A DNA stretch of 64,000 nucleotides, taken from the NCBI RefSeq assembly GCF_016859285.1, contig NC_053413.1, forward strand, positions 20,490,939 to 20,554,938. Direction: 5' to 3'. The translations under genes were made by a program, and so were the position numbers. Below are positions 16,141 through 29,006 of this stretch, in pieces. Below the pieces are notes generated by a model. It saw nothing but the letters and a program-made list of their open reading frames with translations. It was not told the DNA's origin and made no database searches. How positions within the stretch are numbered: the first letter of the stretch is position 1; every line of letters begins with the position of its first letter. This stretch comes from Xiphias gladius. Its lineage: Eukaryota; Chordata; Actinopteri; Istiophoriformes; Xiphiidae.

Positions 16141-18055
16141 TCCTGTCAGCCATAGCATACTGGTTGGTTTCTGGGTGCCGGAGGAAATATTGAAACTGAC
16201 ATGTATAGTGGGGGTCAATAGCGGCCCAAAGACATAATTTTGGTGCCCCATAAGAGGTAAATCCTGCCATGCTGACTCAGTCTGAAAAGCACACCTTCTA
16301 TTCTTCCTCAAAAATCCAGATTCTAGGAATATGCAAGTTATGTTTGCGACTGGACTACTTTCTTTAACTACTTTACCTGCATACATCCATGGTTTGTATG
16401 GGTAAAGCTCAAAGCAAAATGACACAGGAACAATATAACATGATATAATGTACATATCATATAAACTATATTTGTCCTACTATTGTTGCAGATGTAGGTA
16501 TTACAGAAGAATATTGTAATATTCCTTTAATCAGATTCGTCAAAGCCACAGGAATAGCTTTGATAACTAAAGAATATTGTATATATGAGCAAACAAAATT
16601 GAATTTTATTTTTAAATCAGTGTGACTTAAATATCCATTAAATGTACTAAAGCCCAAACTAATTTCTCTATCCAATCTTTATAAAAAAAGATTTTATTTT
16701 ATGTAACATGTACCTGTTATTCAAGATTGTAGCATTATGAGGAGTGAAATTATGCTTGTAGAGCATTTTCTAACATAGTAATAGTAGTAATAGTACTTGC
16801 ATAATATAATCTGATAATTTAAAAGGCAATTTCAAGAAAAAAAAATCACACCTCAAAAGAAAATTTATCTGCTCAAATTAAATGTTCTGCTATGTCTCTG
16901 TGCAGAATTAATTTGTATCGTTTTGGATCAAATGAATATGAAATGAAATGTGTTTTTCTGTCCATTAAATGCAAATGACACGGCATGGAAATGCATTGGT
17001 TCAGACCAGGTGGAAGCTGTTGTAAAGTGATACCTCTCAGTTGCAGCGGCTCCTGAATTTCAGTAGACTTGGACAACTTTCAAGCCTATACATGTCATGA
17101 TGTAAGAATGAGAAGCACCTAATATGCATTGTTAAATGTGTAAAAGCCCAGGAACTAATCTCTTATGTCATTACTCAAACAGCTTCTTTTAAGAGTTCCT
17201 TAGGCACAAAGAACAAATTACACCTGCTAACACTACACCCATTCCTCTTCATCACACGGTTGGCTCTTCTGTTATAACTCACCGAGAGTTAAAAGGGAGA
17301 GCAAAATTCAAACAACCACTTCAGATGCCACGTTTTTTAAGACTTGTTATCACCTGTGAGCTGAAGCATATTTACAAAAGGCCGATCCGCAAATGAGTCA
17401 TGCAGTGTACACGACTTGGGAAGTTTTGGCAACGCTTTAAAGATAATCGTGTCAGAGTGGATTAAGTTCAGAGGGGGAAGTTCATAAAATATTTTGATGA
17501 AAATACTTAAAATGAGAATTTGTGGAATGCTTAGATGGGGAGAGGGGAGTGGATGGGGAGTATTGTTTTAATATCAGTGGAGAGAGGTAAATATATAGCA
17601 AAGTCATATTATATTCTTCCTTCTGAGCAGCTTTGGTAAACAGCAGGAGCCACTTAAAAAAAACCATCAAAACCGGAAAGACATGCATAGTATCTCTCAT
17701 AAAGAACATCTGATGATTCTTTATTTGTGTCATTTATTTCCTTACAAGGAATCAAGGGATTCCTAAGAGGGCTGAGAAAATAATCACTGCGCATGATTTT
17801 GTCAACTATGAGGAATTTACGAGAAGCTTCCTCCTCCAGGATGGAAATGTTGTATAAACAAAGTAAGATTAGTAACCCAATTGAATGAGGAGCATGACGT
17901 GGATTTTAGTTAAAAGTCCAAACCTCACTTAATATATAAATAAATAAATGACTCAATAGACAGATGTGGTTCCACAGTATTATTTGAGTCTGTGGACTGT
18001 CCCGATGTTGACAGACATGCACCAGAAACAAAATATACGGCACAATAAAATACAG
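16141..18055. other. Intergenic DNA, nothing recognised
   Basis: AT-rich with no coding signal or repeat family I could name. Confidence 0.4.
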
Positions 18056-18088
<33 letters not shown>

Positions 18089-18175
18089 GCACACACACAC
18101 ACATATATCTATATATATGTGTGTGTGTGTGTGTGTGTATATGTTTGTGAGTGTCTGTGTGTGTGTGTGTGTTTT
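18050..18175. repeat. (AT)n(AC)n(AT)n(GT)n quasi-palindromic microsatellite
   Basis: An AC run (18071-18102) and a GT run (18119-18138) flank a short TATATCTATATATA core, so the two arms are complementary. A further GT run follows at 18156-18172. Confidence 0.95.
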
Positions 18176-18239
18176 TGTTTTATTTCACTCAGCAAAAGTT
18201 CCAGTCCTCCTCCCTCTACAGTTCCTCCTCTTTCTGCAC

Positions 18240-18445
18240 ACCTCCATCAGTACTCTGCCGTTCAACTACTGTTACTTTACTGCTTACCCATAACAGTACA
18301 CTTTTCAATACATTTACCTTTGCACATTATGGTTAATTTGCTGTGAAATGACTTTTAATCTACTTTGCATTTTGCAACAAAGCAATTTCCGGGCAGGGAA
18401 CAATAAAGTTTTTCTGATTCGGATTCGGATTCTAAAATTTATGGG
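18240..18445 (+). mobile_element. L2-like LINE 3' end fragment
   Basis: Ends CAGGGAACAATAAAGTTTTT, then CTGATTCGGATTCGGATTC, which matches the 3' end of fish L2 elements: an AATAAAGT signal followed by a short terminal repeat. The upstream 150 bases (TTTGCACATTATGG region) fit the 3' UTR of such elements, but the limit is uncertain. Confidence 0.5.
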
Positions 18446-19755
18446 AGCAACAGAGTGTCCGAAAACCCTGGATAGTCTTGAAATTTTTTTTGAAATCATG
18501 TTATGTATTGAGAAGATGACTCTTCTCATGACACAGTCCTAAGGTGTCCAGATGCCAAAAACATCAATTAATGGAGAAAGGAAGGTTCTGCAAACTTAGG
18601 TCAAGTGCAAGAATTTAATAATAAGGCAAAGCGTGCAAAGCCCCCTTTTCTTAATATCTGAAATGATGTTATCTGAAAATCAAGACTTAAGTGGTGTTAA
18701 ATATAGTCAAATATTAGGATTTACTGTACATTTTAAATTCAGGTGTGCCAATTGCAAAAGGCTTCCTCTGAATTTTTTTTTCCATTTTTCATTTAACTTT
18801 CTGTTGTTACTTGCTTTAAAAATTCTAACATCTAAGTTGATGAAATGTGTGAGTATGCTGAATAATGCCATCCAAAATATCCAGTTAATGCTTTATTGTG
18901 GATTTGGCTTTGTCATCTGACCATAACTGACACACAAATAAACAGAAATACTTCTTAAATTATTCTTAAATAAACTGAGAAATGTGAGAGTTTCAGTTTT
19001 GTGTAAAACATTTTAAATAAAGAAATCAAGGTATTATATTTAACAAAATACATATTCAACATAATACAGTGTGTGTGTGTGTGTGTGTGGCGGAGAAAGG
19101 GGCAGGGGTTGCATGCTGAAGCGAGTGAGATGATCTGCAGGATCCACACTTTCTTCTGGCTTTCCATGCCCCACATCTCCCTCCCCTCCCTCTAACCACC
19201 AACTCCATCACAGACTGAAAGAAAGGTGTATCCTGAGGCAAAATAAATACATAAAAAAAACTACCAGGTTTTCCTACAAAGGTCTGGCATATGTGTGTAG
19301 CATTAATAACATTAATACTGATTGTTAAACAATGTACCCATCTGCCAAATTTCCAACAGATCTCCAGCAGCAGACTGTTTGCAGAGGCTCTAAAAGACAC
19401 TGGATCTGACTAAATGACACCAAAACCAGAAAACAGTAGATCCTCTGTTCAACCACACTCATGCTAGCCTGCACACAGAATGGTCATCATTCTTTTCAAT
19501 AGCAGAGATGATGCCATCCCAGATCTATTTAGAGACTACTCTGCTGAATTAAGCAGCTTTTGCACTTCTAGTTACACGGCTTCAAACTAAGACCAGCCAA
19601 TCAGAGAGCTATGCTGCACCACCAGCAGCTCACCTGGACCCCGTCAGCTAAGAGACCTGATCGGCTTGCTTTGCTCCAGGCTATTAATTAACACTGTTTA
19701 CATGTCGTAGATGACAGTCACCCATTATGAGTTGAATTGTCCATTGAATAGTTAA
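18446..19755. other. Intergenic DNA, nothing recognised
   Basis: No gene seen; a short GT microsatellite occupies about 19069-19089. Confidence 0.4.
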
Positions 19756-19756
19756 A

Positions 19757-21268
19757 GTCCTGGGTTGAAATTAGTGGCAACTTTGCATTTTAAGTACAAA
19801 AAAAGCTTTCATATGATCAAATAAAAAATACAGACATAAAATCTATGCTTACACAATTATTGGCAGGTTTTGATGAATTTAAATTAGTTTCTCAAACAAA
19901 ATAAAAAACAAATAAGACTCACCTGTGCTTAATTTTCAGTGTTCACGTGACCTGGATTAACCAATGAGTGATGGTTTTAATGCATAAAAATGGGGCTGAT
20001 TGTTTCCAGTTTCTTTTTCACAATGGCGAAGACAAGAGACCTGTCTGAGAGAACCAGAAATGGAATTAACAAAAACATAACAATTCCAAAGGCTACAAGG
20101 AAATCACCTTGAAATCCCTGTTTCGAAAGCTCGTAATGTTTTCAAGAAGTTTCACACTCATAAAAGTGTTAAGATGCTTCCTTGACATGGTGCTAAGAAT
20201 AAACTCAATGAGAGAAGTCTGCGAAGGTTGGTGCGGATTGTGGAAAAAACACCACATGAGACATCTAAAGAGCTTCAGGCTGACTAAGAGGGGGCTGACT
20301 CAGAGCAATCTGGAGTGGTGGTTTCAGCCCGTACCATACGACAGATACTAAACCAAGTAGGGTCCAAGGAGGCCAAGGAGGACAACACTACTGAAAGAAA
20401 GGCTCAAAAAGTCAAGAGTAATGTTTGCAAAAACTTTCATAGTTAAGTCACAGTCCTTCTGGGATAATGTTCTATGGACAAAGGAAACCAAAGTAAAGCT
20501 CTTTGAGGATGCACTGCATCAGTTTGTTTATGGGCGACGAATGAAGCCCAAAAGGAAAAGAAGACCCTACCTACAGCAAAACATGGTGGAGGTTCTATCA
20601 TGCTGTGGGGCTACTTTGCTGCCTGTGGTACTGGAGGCATTGAATGTATCAAAGGAATGATGAAATCAGAAGATTACCAAGGCATTTTAGAGCGAAATGT
20701 GTTACCCAGTGTCAGAAAATTAGGTGTGCGGTGAAGGTCTTGGGTCTTTCAGCAGGACAACGACCCAAGGCACACATCCAGCAGCACAAAAGAATGGTTG
20801 AAAAGGAAAAGATGAACTGTTTTAAACAGGCCTGCAATGAATACTGACCTAAATACCATTGAAAACCATTGGAGAGAACTGAAATTTGCCAGTGTAAAAA
20901 GGACTCCTGCAAACTTAAAGGAGCTTGAACGAATAGCAATGGAAGAGTGGCAGAAACTACCAGCAGACAGGTGCCAGAAGCTTTTAGATGGCTCCAAAAA
21001 ATGTTTAGAGGCTGTGATTGCTGCCAAAGGTTCAGCAACCAAATATTAGTGAAGGCTGCCAATAATTGTGGCTGGCATACATTTTGTTTTTGTATTATTT
21101 CATTATTATGCAAGTTTTGTTTTTTTTAATTTTCTTTTGTTCATTAAACTTGGACATTTTATTAAAATATTCTGATTAAACAAAATTGGTTCATTTGCAT
21201 TTATTTCTGAAGATATTCTAAATTCTGTACGTGAAATTCAGGGGTGCCAATAATTTCAACCAGGAACC
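19757..21268 (+). mobile_element. Tc1-like transposon, decayed, with terminal inverted repeats
   Basis: The left end TCCTGGGTTGAAATTAGTGG (from 19758) matches the reverse complement of the right end (GGTGCCAATAATTTCAACCA, to about 21266) with one gap and few mismatches. A transposase relic in the same orientation lies between them. The length of about 1.5 kb is right for a full Tc1-like element. Confidence 0.85.
20023..21049 (+). pseudogene. Tc1-like transposase pseudogene
   Basis: Starts MAKTRDLSERTRNGINKNIT and ends AAKGSATKY with TAG. Recognisable blocks in order are LSERTRN (first helix-turn-helix), LWTKETKVKLF, GGSIMLWGYFAACGTGG, VFQQDNDPRHTSS, TIENHWRELK and LDGSKKCLEAVIAAKG. Stops and frameshifts occur throughout. 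In the LWTDET motif the first catalytic Asp is replaced by Lys. The DNDP Asp and the IEN Glu of the DDE triad remain. It cannot make an active enzyme. Confidence 0.9.
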
Positions 21269-24200
21269 TGCAAATAAATTCAGTCAATTATTATTCAATG
21301 ATTATTTAGGTTTAAAGCTTTTAATTATTTATGGATGTGTACTGCAAAATGCACATGAATTATGAATGAGTATGAGAACAACAAGTCAACAAGTATATTT
21401 CTATGACTTCTATGACACATCTATCTCTCTTATTAAATGACGTATCTATGACCTATCATTTTCCCACCAAAACCAATCCTGTATAAATCTTATAATGTAA
21501 TTAAAAATGTAACGCGTAATGTCTTAGGTAACCGTTTCATTATTTAAAAAAAACAAAACAAAAAAAAACCAGCCAAAATGGATTGTGTTAATTCATCTCT
21601 GGAGAGTTCAGAGTTGCTCAGGAAGAGGAGAAACACCTGTTCCCTGCAGTTGTTCAGGCTGTTTGGGTCCTCCAGAGTCACCGCTGCATCCTCCATCCCG
21701 CTATCTTCCTCTAAAGATATCTGAACTCACCAACATGCTGCAGCTGGACATGGGAGGGGGTTATAAAACTTTGGCATGTTTATTGTAGATCTTGTCAGCA
21801 CTGTTACCAACAACAGATGTGTTGTATATACACTAACACTATTATCCTCTGACTGGCTAGAAAGTTAATATGGATATTGAGGGGGTTTCCTTTAATCTGA
21901 AAACACAAATAATCATACATTTTTGCTAAAAAGGTGCTTTTCTCAAACACCAACATGTAGGACGCTGACAGCTCAGGTTGCGAGCTAGAGGTAGTGGCAG
22001 ATTATCCAAGAAACCTGCAGAAAAAAAACATAAAGGAGAGGATAATGGATGAGGTGAGTTAATTTGGTCTTGCTGAGCATCTTCTCTGTTCACTTTGAGC
22101 CCCTTGTCAGCAAAGAGTTTCACTTCTTTCAATTTGGACGTTGTTAACTCGCGCTGGTCATAGGTCTAACCTGCCACGAAAAATTCATCAGGGAAAACAA
22201 ATAGCTGTAATGATTATTGCATTGAAAATGTCAAACCTCAGTCCAAAAGATTTACGAATACCTGTAAATTAATAATACTTTGTGATCAAATGGCTGCCAT
22301 GTGTTATTACGCAGTCGGATTGTCTCACCAGTGCTGCTTTGATTAACTATGGTCTCTTCATTTCTGAAGGTCCTCCGGTTCTCCGCTGTGAGTTTGCAGA
22401 CATTTTGGTTGAAGACCATTTCCTGCAGTGGCAAGTAGCGGAAATGTGTGTTTATATCAGAAGTAAAGTGGTTCCACTTTAATGTAGTTATAAACATTTT
22501 AAAGCAAATTTTGGGTGTTCTGAGAATGAAAAGAATATCAGGAAATGACGTAAAGAAAACGATATAAATACAACGTGCTGGGGGAATGCTATTCAAATTT
22601 TTCTCTTTCCTCTAATAAGTGGAGTGAAAGTTGTTATTTCAGGGAGAAATTCTTCCTTTGTTGGATTTTCATTGCATAAAATATAAAATTACTCAAAATA
22701 CAAACTGTTGAAGTCATTTCTCCCCCCACAGCTGTAGTAAATACAGTAAGTCACAGTAAAATTGAAACATGTGTTCCATTTGGCCAAATAAAACCCAAAG
22801 GGAAAGGATTATTTTTTCACTCACAAATATACAACAGTTGCCCCAGACCATTAATCGGCCACATTTTTCTGTGTAACTTGCCTCCGATCGTCTCTAAACT
22901 CAGATAACTCAAGCTGACTTCTGTTTTACCTCCAAATGCCTGCAGTCATAGCATACACTCCAAGAGGTGGTGTTGCCTCATTGTGCAGGAAGTTGTGTAA
23001 GTTGTGTTGTCTGGTCTTTGCTGGGATTTGTGTCTCCCGGGGATAACAAGCACTACGTCTTCATGGATGTATAACTCAGGAGGAGGCTTTTCCTGCTCAC
23101 TAAAAATGATACTCAGGAGGTGAAATATGGTGAGAACATATTAAATTCAAGATAATTTACATCCAAAGTGCAACCCCGTGTGCAGATTTTTAGCATGGGT
23201 GGGTCGAGGAGGGAGCAAACCCTTCATCAAACATTCAGCACGGTACAGTGGGCTTTCAGTTGATACTGTACATACTGTATTTGTCCGAGTCAGAACTGGC
23301 ATCTGCAAGGGAGCATATACCTCAAACAAATAGTGTTCTTGAATTACCGCCACATGATTTATGTCCAAAACAATACGGTATATGCTGTATGTATCGCTGT
23401 TGTCACATGAAAACTCCGACTCTAGTCTGGTGTGTTTAATTTTCTGTTTAATTCAAAGGCAAATTCCTGCTCAGATGCTCGCACAGTGTTAAAATACTAT
23501 CCAACTGTGATTTTCAGTGCATTCCTCGAGTAGTCATGGGTTGATTTTGTTAGCTTTTCTGATTAAACAACTTTCCTTAAGCCTGTCTCCTCTGCTTCCC
23601 CTTCAGTTAGTGATATACCAGAATGCATTACAGTAGTAACAGTCACAGCAACAGACATTTTTCACAGCAAACATTTGGACTTTTCCAGATGCAACTTATT
23701 AAATAAATGGTGGGTGTGTTCCATTTAGGTATCACGGTAAATCACGTCAGCCTAGCATGCACAATAACCTGGGCCCTGAACCTGACACACATGAATACAG
23801 GTATGCGGCTACAATTAATGATATCAATTACACTTGTGCTTTGCCTGCTATGATATGTTAAAACGTGTGCTGTGAAAAAGACCTATAGAGAGTTTTTCCA
23901 TAGCAACAACCAAGAGTTATGCCACTTTTTCAAAATGCAAAAGATGTTTTGTGGATTTTGCATGTCGAACAATACATGTCTCTCTGTATAGGTTTAAATG
24001 TTAGCACTAAATGACAAATCCAAAGAGAAGTTTTCATTCTTTAGTGTCTGTTCCTCAGAATCAGTTGTAGCTGTTCTGAATATATCAATTTAAAAAAAAA
24101 AACATCTCACTTACCTCTAGTGTTATCTAGCCATGCAGGCTCAGAAATTCCTTCTTCTAATCCAATACAGCGGAGGTTAAATCGAATTTTGTTTGTGATG

Positions 24201-27200
24201 CTCACAGCAGCAAACACATTACATTCAAATAACTCAACAGCATAGTCTCTGCCCGGAATCGGTGTCCCTTTTACTCCGGATAACCCAAGCTAGAGGTGTT
24301 TAGTAAATGTACAAACAAATCTTGAACACAAAATCTTTAAATAGAACTGACCATACTGAAACACTGTTATCACATACAGAATCTTGCTAGCTAAGGTGTT
24401 AGCCTTATACACGGTTCCTGCATAGCCCTTGTTTTCCATTAAACTAAATGTAAAAGCTTAACCAGACAACAGACTGAATCTATCAGTGAAATGAAGAATC
24501 AGATCAATTACTGATCTATGTACAGAACTGATGGGAGCCGTGTCGCGATTGCTTATCTTAGGAAAAAAGTGAATGAACTACATCATGACAACAAATCTTT
24601 GGATGTAACTGAATGCAATGATTCGAATCAGCAAAGTGATTCGTAATTTCCACCTCTAACCCAAGTGTGGTTCCAGGCCTCTTATCTGCCGCCCACATAC
24701 TTTTTTTTTTTCTTTTTTTTTTTTTCAGCTGTTCAAATTAATCTGCTTTTGTGCTCCCTGACGGTTGCTTCCGTGGTTGGAAAACCACAAATCTAATCAA
24801 AGCTTTGGAGGCAGGACAAAGAATAGGGACATCCAGCGTCTCCCGTGCCAAAGGCAGAACTGTGGCGACAGAAAAAAATACTGCAAAAATGGAGCCAAGT
24901 GTGAATGAGACTGTCAATGGTGCACAGGTTGTCGTAGGTCAATTTACAGAAAAAAAAAAAAAAAACAACAACTCTTAGATCTGTGCATTTTTTCAGTCAT
25001 TGTCAAAAATGTTAAGTTATCAGATACTGTACTCGCGGGTGATTGGTTAAGGCAAGATAACAATCTCTGTCAAAGCAGAAAATAGCTAACACAGACAGTG
25101 AAAATAAAGTGAAAATAAAAACGATAGGGAATAATCCACTTTACTGTCACCAGTTTGACTGGACTGTCTTCTTGAGAAATAGTATGAAAACAGCTCACAA
25201 AATGTTTCCTGGATTAACCAGAGTAACCAGACAGCTGACAAATCACTGTTGCATTTTTCCAGTGTAATTTCTCTATACTGTGATGAGCACCAGCAAAATT
25301 CTCTTAACCTTCAGCGTTGTATTGGGATGGAAGAAAAAGTTCAAGTGGCAAACATCTAAACACCCGGCAAATCTAAACCAAAACTCTCTTCAAATCTACA
25401 CCAGAGGAATTTAAGGCTCTTTTATGGGTTGAGAAAGTTCTTCAACTCATGAAGCTCTCATGAAACCTTTTTGCTGAACTCAAAACTGCACGGTGGTCAA
25501 GTTAAAATCAAGGGTATTTATATTCACCTTTGAAAAGTTTACTTATTCGAGGCACAACGTTCTGGTCTGGAATGTATTTTGTATTTTACAAAAAAACATT
25601 CCCTAAAAGTCTTCCTTTAATATCTTCACAGAGGGTTGACTCTGCAAGAATTTTGTAATTTCACTGAAAGGATGAAGTTGGTATTATTTGATCTTTTTCT
25701 TATTTTCAACAAATTCCATACCAAAATAAATTCTTAGTCTGTCATTTACTTTCTGCCTACCCTGTCTGCGGCACTCAGCCCCAAGCCCTTTGGTTCCTAC
25801 TGAAGACTTAAATCCTTGAAAATGAGTCACATATTTATAGTATCATTCTTTAAAAAAAAGGCTCAGTAGTTTCTTTAAACAGCTGGGCACTGTAGTGTAT
25901 AGCAAAAGTTTGTCAAAAGGAGTAAATAGGTCATTTGTTGGGGACTATTTTCAGCTGTGGATTAATGCACATCTGGGCTCTAGTGAGTATTTCTGTCAGC
26001 ACTACAGTGTAGTGTTTGGGATTGACTCAAAATAAACTAAAGTTCCCATTTTCAATGCAATGGAGGAAAATGTCACTCAGTAGAATGGTGTGGCTGACTA
26101 ATATCTTTTTAATAATTTTTGGACAAAAATAGAGTTCTGCAGTGCTGAGTAGTCAGATGCAACAGGCTTTGTCTAGCCAGGCACACTTGTTAGTTGGATC
26201 AGTTCATTGTTGATCTTGGTCTTTTCATGCGATTTATTGACAACCTTATCCGTTAATACTTAGAATAAGAATATGAAACTTACTTTGTTTAATTTCATTT
26301 CTGTTAATAATTTGTCACAGTCACGTCCCCCACTGGCGGCTCATTTTTCCCGCCTGTCGGCGGGATCTAACTGTCTGGACACAAGCCCTGCTGTATAAAT
26401 TTATGTCACCACTGCTGTTTAGTACGGTTGCTGTTGAGCTGCTATGTACTAGATGATTTCAGAGAAAGAAGCCTCACTGAGTGAGCTAGCATCATCGAGA
26501 AATATTTATCTATTAGCATGACCAAGGGGCCGTGTTTGTAATCTACCATATGGTTCATTTAGTGTTATCAGATCGTTAGCATATCCTCCTGCTGCTGTAA
26601 TCCTAAAATTTCCTCCGAGGGTTCGCCTTTTTAAACTTCTTTTTTTTTTTTCTATACACAGCATCTTGCATGACTACAGTTTTATTGTTATGTCTTTACT
26701 TATTTTAAATACAATCTGAGTACAGAATATCTGACACCCAAAGATTGATAGTTTGGGAGAAATTATGAACATCCATACCACTGAAATTATGTTTATTCAG
26801 CAGTCAATATAGAATGTTAGATAAAACATTTTTTGGCACACTTGCTTAATGATAATAAGCTGTCCCGTTTCTGTGTGGTAATCTAAATAAATATGCAAAA
26901 CCATAATTTATTTCCCAAATAAATACAATATAAACTACAATGAAGATGCACCGCATCTGCGCCCTGCACTGCACCTCCTCAGAAAAAAAACATAATTTAT
27001 TGTACTTCAGGCAAACAGTTGCAGTGGGTTCAGACCAAAAAAAGATGCTTCATAGTTCATTTCAACAGCTTATTTTTTCCCTAAAAGTCTACCAGGCAAT
27101 ACAACAAGGAGGCATTTGATGGGCCAATAGAAGACTACTATGGGCTTTGTATCATAGCAAGTTACAGGGTTTTTATAGATGGGTGCAAACGCATTTCCAG

Positions 27201-28220
27201 ATCACGTCTCTACTTCATAGTTAGTCTTCTGTCAGCGGCAAAAAAAACATGCCACTGCTGATCATTAAAACCATTCTTCCCTTTCACACTTGAGCCTCAG
27301 ATTAATTTAAAACTCTGTGTTCACAAATTACATCCAGAGACGATATTAAAGAGGTTATATCACCTGAAACTTGAGACGTGAGATGTTTATGAATCTAGGT
27401 TTGTGAATTTATCATGCGTGTTGAATTGAATTGGTGTGATTTGGCAATTCTTTGAGGCAAATCATTCCAGAGGATTATGGGTAATTGCAATACTGGGTTA
27501 TTTGGGGAAATGTATTAAATAAAAGACTTAAAATCAGAATTTATTTGAGAGTGATGAGCTATTCTATGGCGAGCAAATGGGAGAAATTTTCATATTGCTC
27601 TATTGCTAAAGTGAGAGTGTATTAATGTGTTTTGAAGCAGGTCCTCATTGTCCTCATTAATCTACACAATATCATTATACAAAAAACACTTATTAAAGGT
27701 GGGTATCAAACCTGGAGCTATCGAAAAGGATTTTCTTTCTTTGTCAAGTTCTTGTCAATAACACTTGTTCTTTTACCTGTGTAATAACACTGCAATCAGT
27801 AACAGTAAAGCATACTAACAGGTCACATGCCCTGTGCTAACAACAATTCGACACATCTTTAAGTCCATGTACTCTCTGGAGACAGCTTTATCACAAGACT
27901 TTATGAAATAGGTCGATGGTCCAAACTGTCCTGCACAGGACTTAAAGTAAACATTGCTGTATTAAATGTATTTTTTGTTTGTTTCTTTTATTTATGGCTT
28001 CGGAATCGACTTTTCAGTACTCTTCTGCCTGAAAGGGGATTCACTGTCACCATTATAATCATGTAAACTACAAGATTCCGACCTATTTAACGCCCGTGGA
28101 TATGAAGTGTAGTGACGGCAATAATCTATTCCACCGTGACTCGTCATCATCATGAATCTATCGCGTGTACTACCAGTCAAATGTAACGTCACAAACATAA
28201 CGTTGCTAGATTGTTGTTAC
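21269..28220. other. Gene-poor intergenic stretch
   Basis: About 7 kb without a recognised gene. Notable only for poly(T) near 24700-24726, poly(A) near 24949-24965, a GC-rich patch near 26330-26370 with a 7-bp hairpin (26348-26365), and AT-rich sequence elsewhere. It probably includes old repeats too decayed to name. Confidence 0.4.
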
Positions 28221-28560
28221 ACCACAGTTTACAGTGTTACTACACAGATAGAAAAGATGATACAGTTTTTTTTGTTATGAACAGTCATTTTCTGTCTTTT
28301 TACACGGAATCCACACAGCACTTGCTGTCCATGTGATTCGGTCCGGAGCTGTGGTGACAGACTGAAAAGTCTGTCAAAAAAAAAAAAAAGCCAAAAATGG
28401 CCGCCATAGAGCAGCCATAAACAAATTCCCATCCTTTCCTCCTCTCCTTGAGTTTATATTCCATAGTTTTTCTTTGTTTGTCTTTTAACAGCATCCTCGT
28501 TCAACTCTTCAAACAGAGGCTGAGAGCAGCATGATGAAATAATAAGTCAGTTTTTCTGGG
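27987..28560 (-). other. nrtn: Neurturin 3' UTR (putative)
   Basis: Sequence downstream of the stop on the minus strand with an AATAAA signal at 27992-27987. It contains a 9-bp perfect stem with a four-base loop at 28355-28376 beside an A/T homopolymer. The limit is inferred from the signal alone. Confidence 0.4.
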
Positions 28561-29006
28561 TCATACGCACCCGCAATTCTTTGCCGACACATTCTGTATT
28601 GTGTGATAGCGGCTCTTATTGTCCAGGAAGGAAAAGCCGCTTTCGAATGCGGTCGGCCGGCAGCAGGGCCCGTTGCTAACCTTGTCCTTGCGCCCCTTCT
28701 TCCTGAAGCCGGTCCGCAACATGTGCTCCATGGTGATGTCGTAGTTGTGCCGGTGAGCCGTGCATTTGCCACTGCAGTAGCGCAGCAGCACTGTCTCGTC
28801 GCTCTCGTAGCCCAGACCCAGTTCACTCACGGTGAGCTCCAGCTCCCTCAGAGAGCAGGGCTTTGGCCTCCGGGCTCTTTTAGTCCTTCGGGCCTGGTTC
28901 TCATCAAGGCGCTGGCTCTTCCTTCTCTTCCTCCTCTTCCTGTCGAGTAAGGTCCCAACCACATGCTGAAGCTCGCCCTCCGTAAAGCTCTGAAACATCA
29001 TGGAAA
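28561..29006 (-). CDS. nrtn: Neurturin coding exon 2: processing sites and mature factor
   Basis: Acceptor CTCTCTGTCAG, then FSMMFQSFTEGELQHVVGTL, the polybasic segment, the mature cystine-knot domain and TGA at 28563-28561. The intron between the two coding exons is 29007-29526 and shows nothing else. Confidence 0.92.

Noticed and set aside
28355..28376. Bacterial-type terminator
   Set aside because: The stem plus homopolymer looks like one, but the DNA is clearly vertebrate, so it is treated only as a UTR stem-loop.
28603..28950. 115-codon plus-strand frame
   Set aside because: Antisense shadow of neurturin exon 2.
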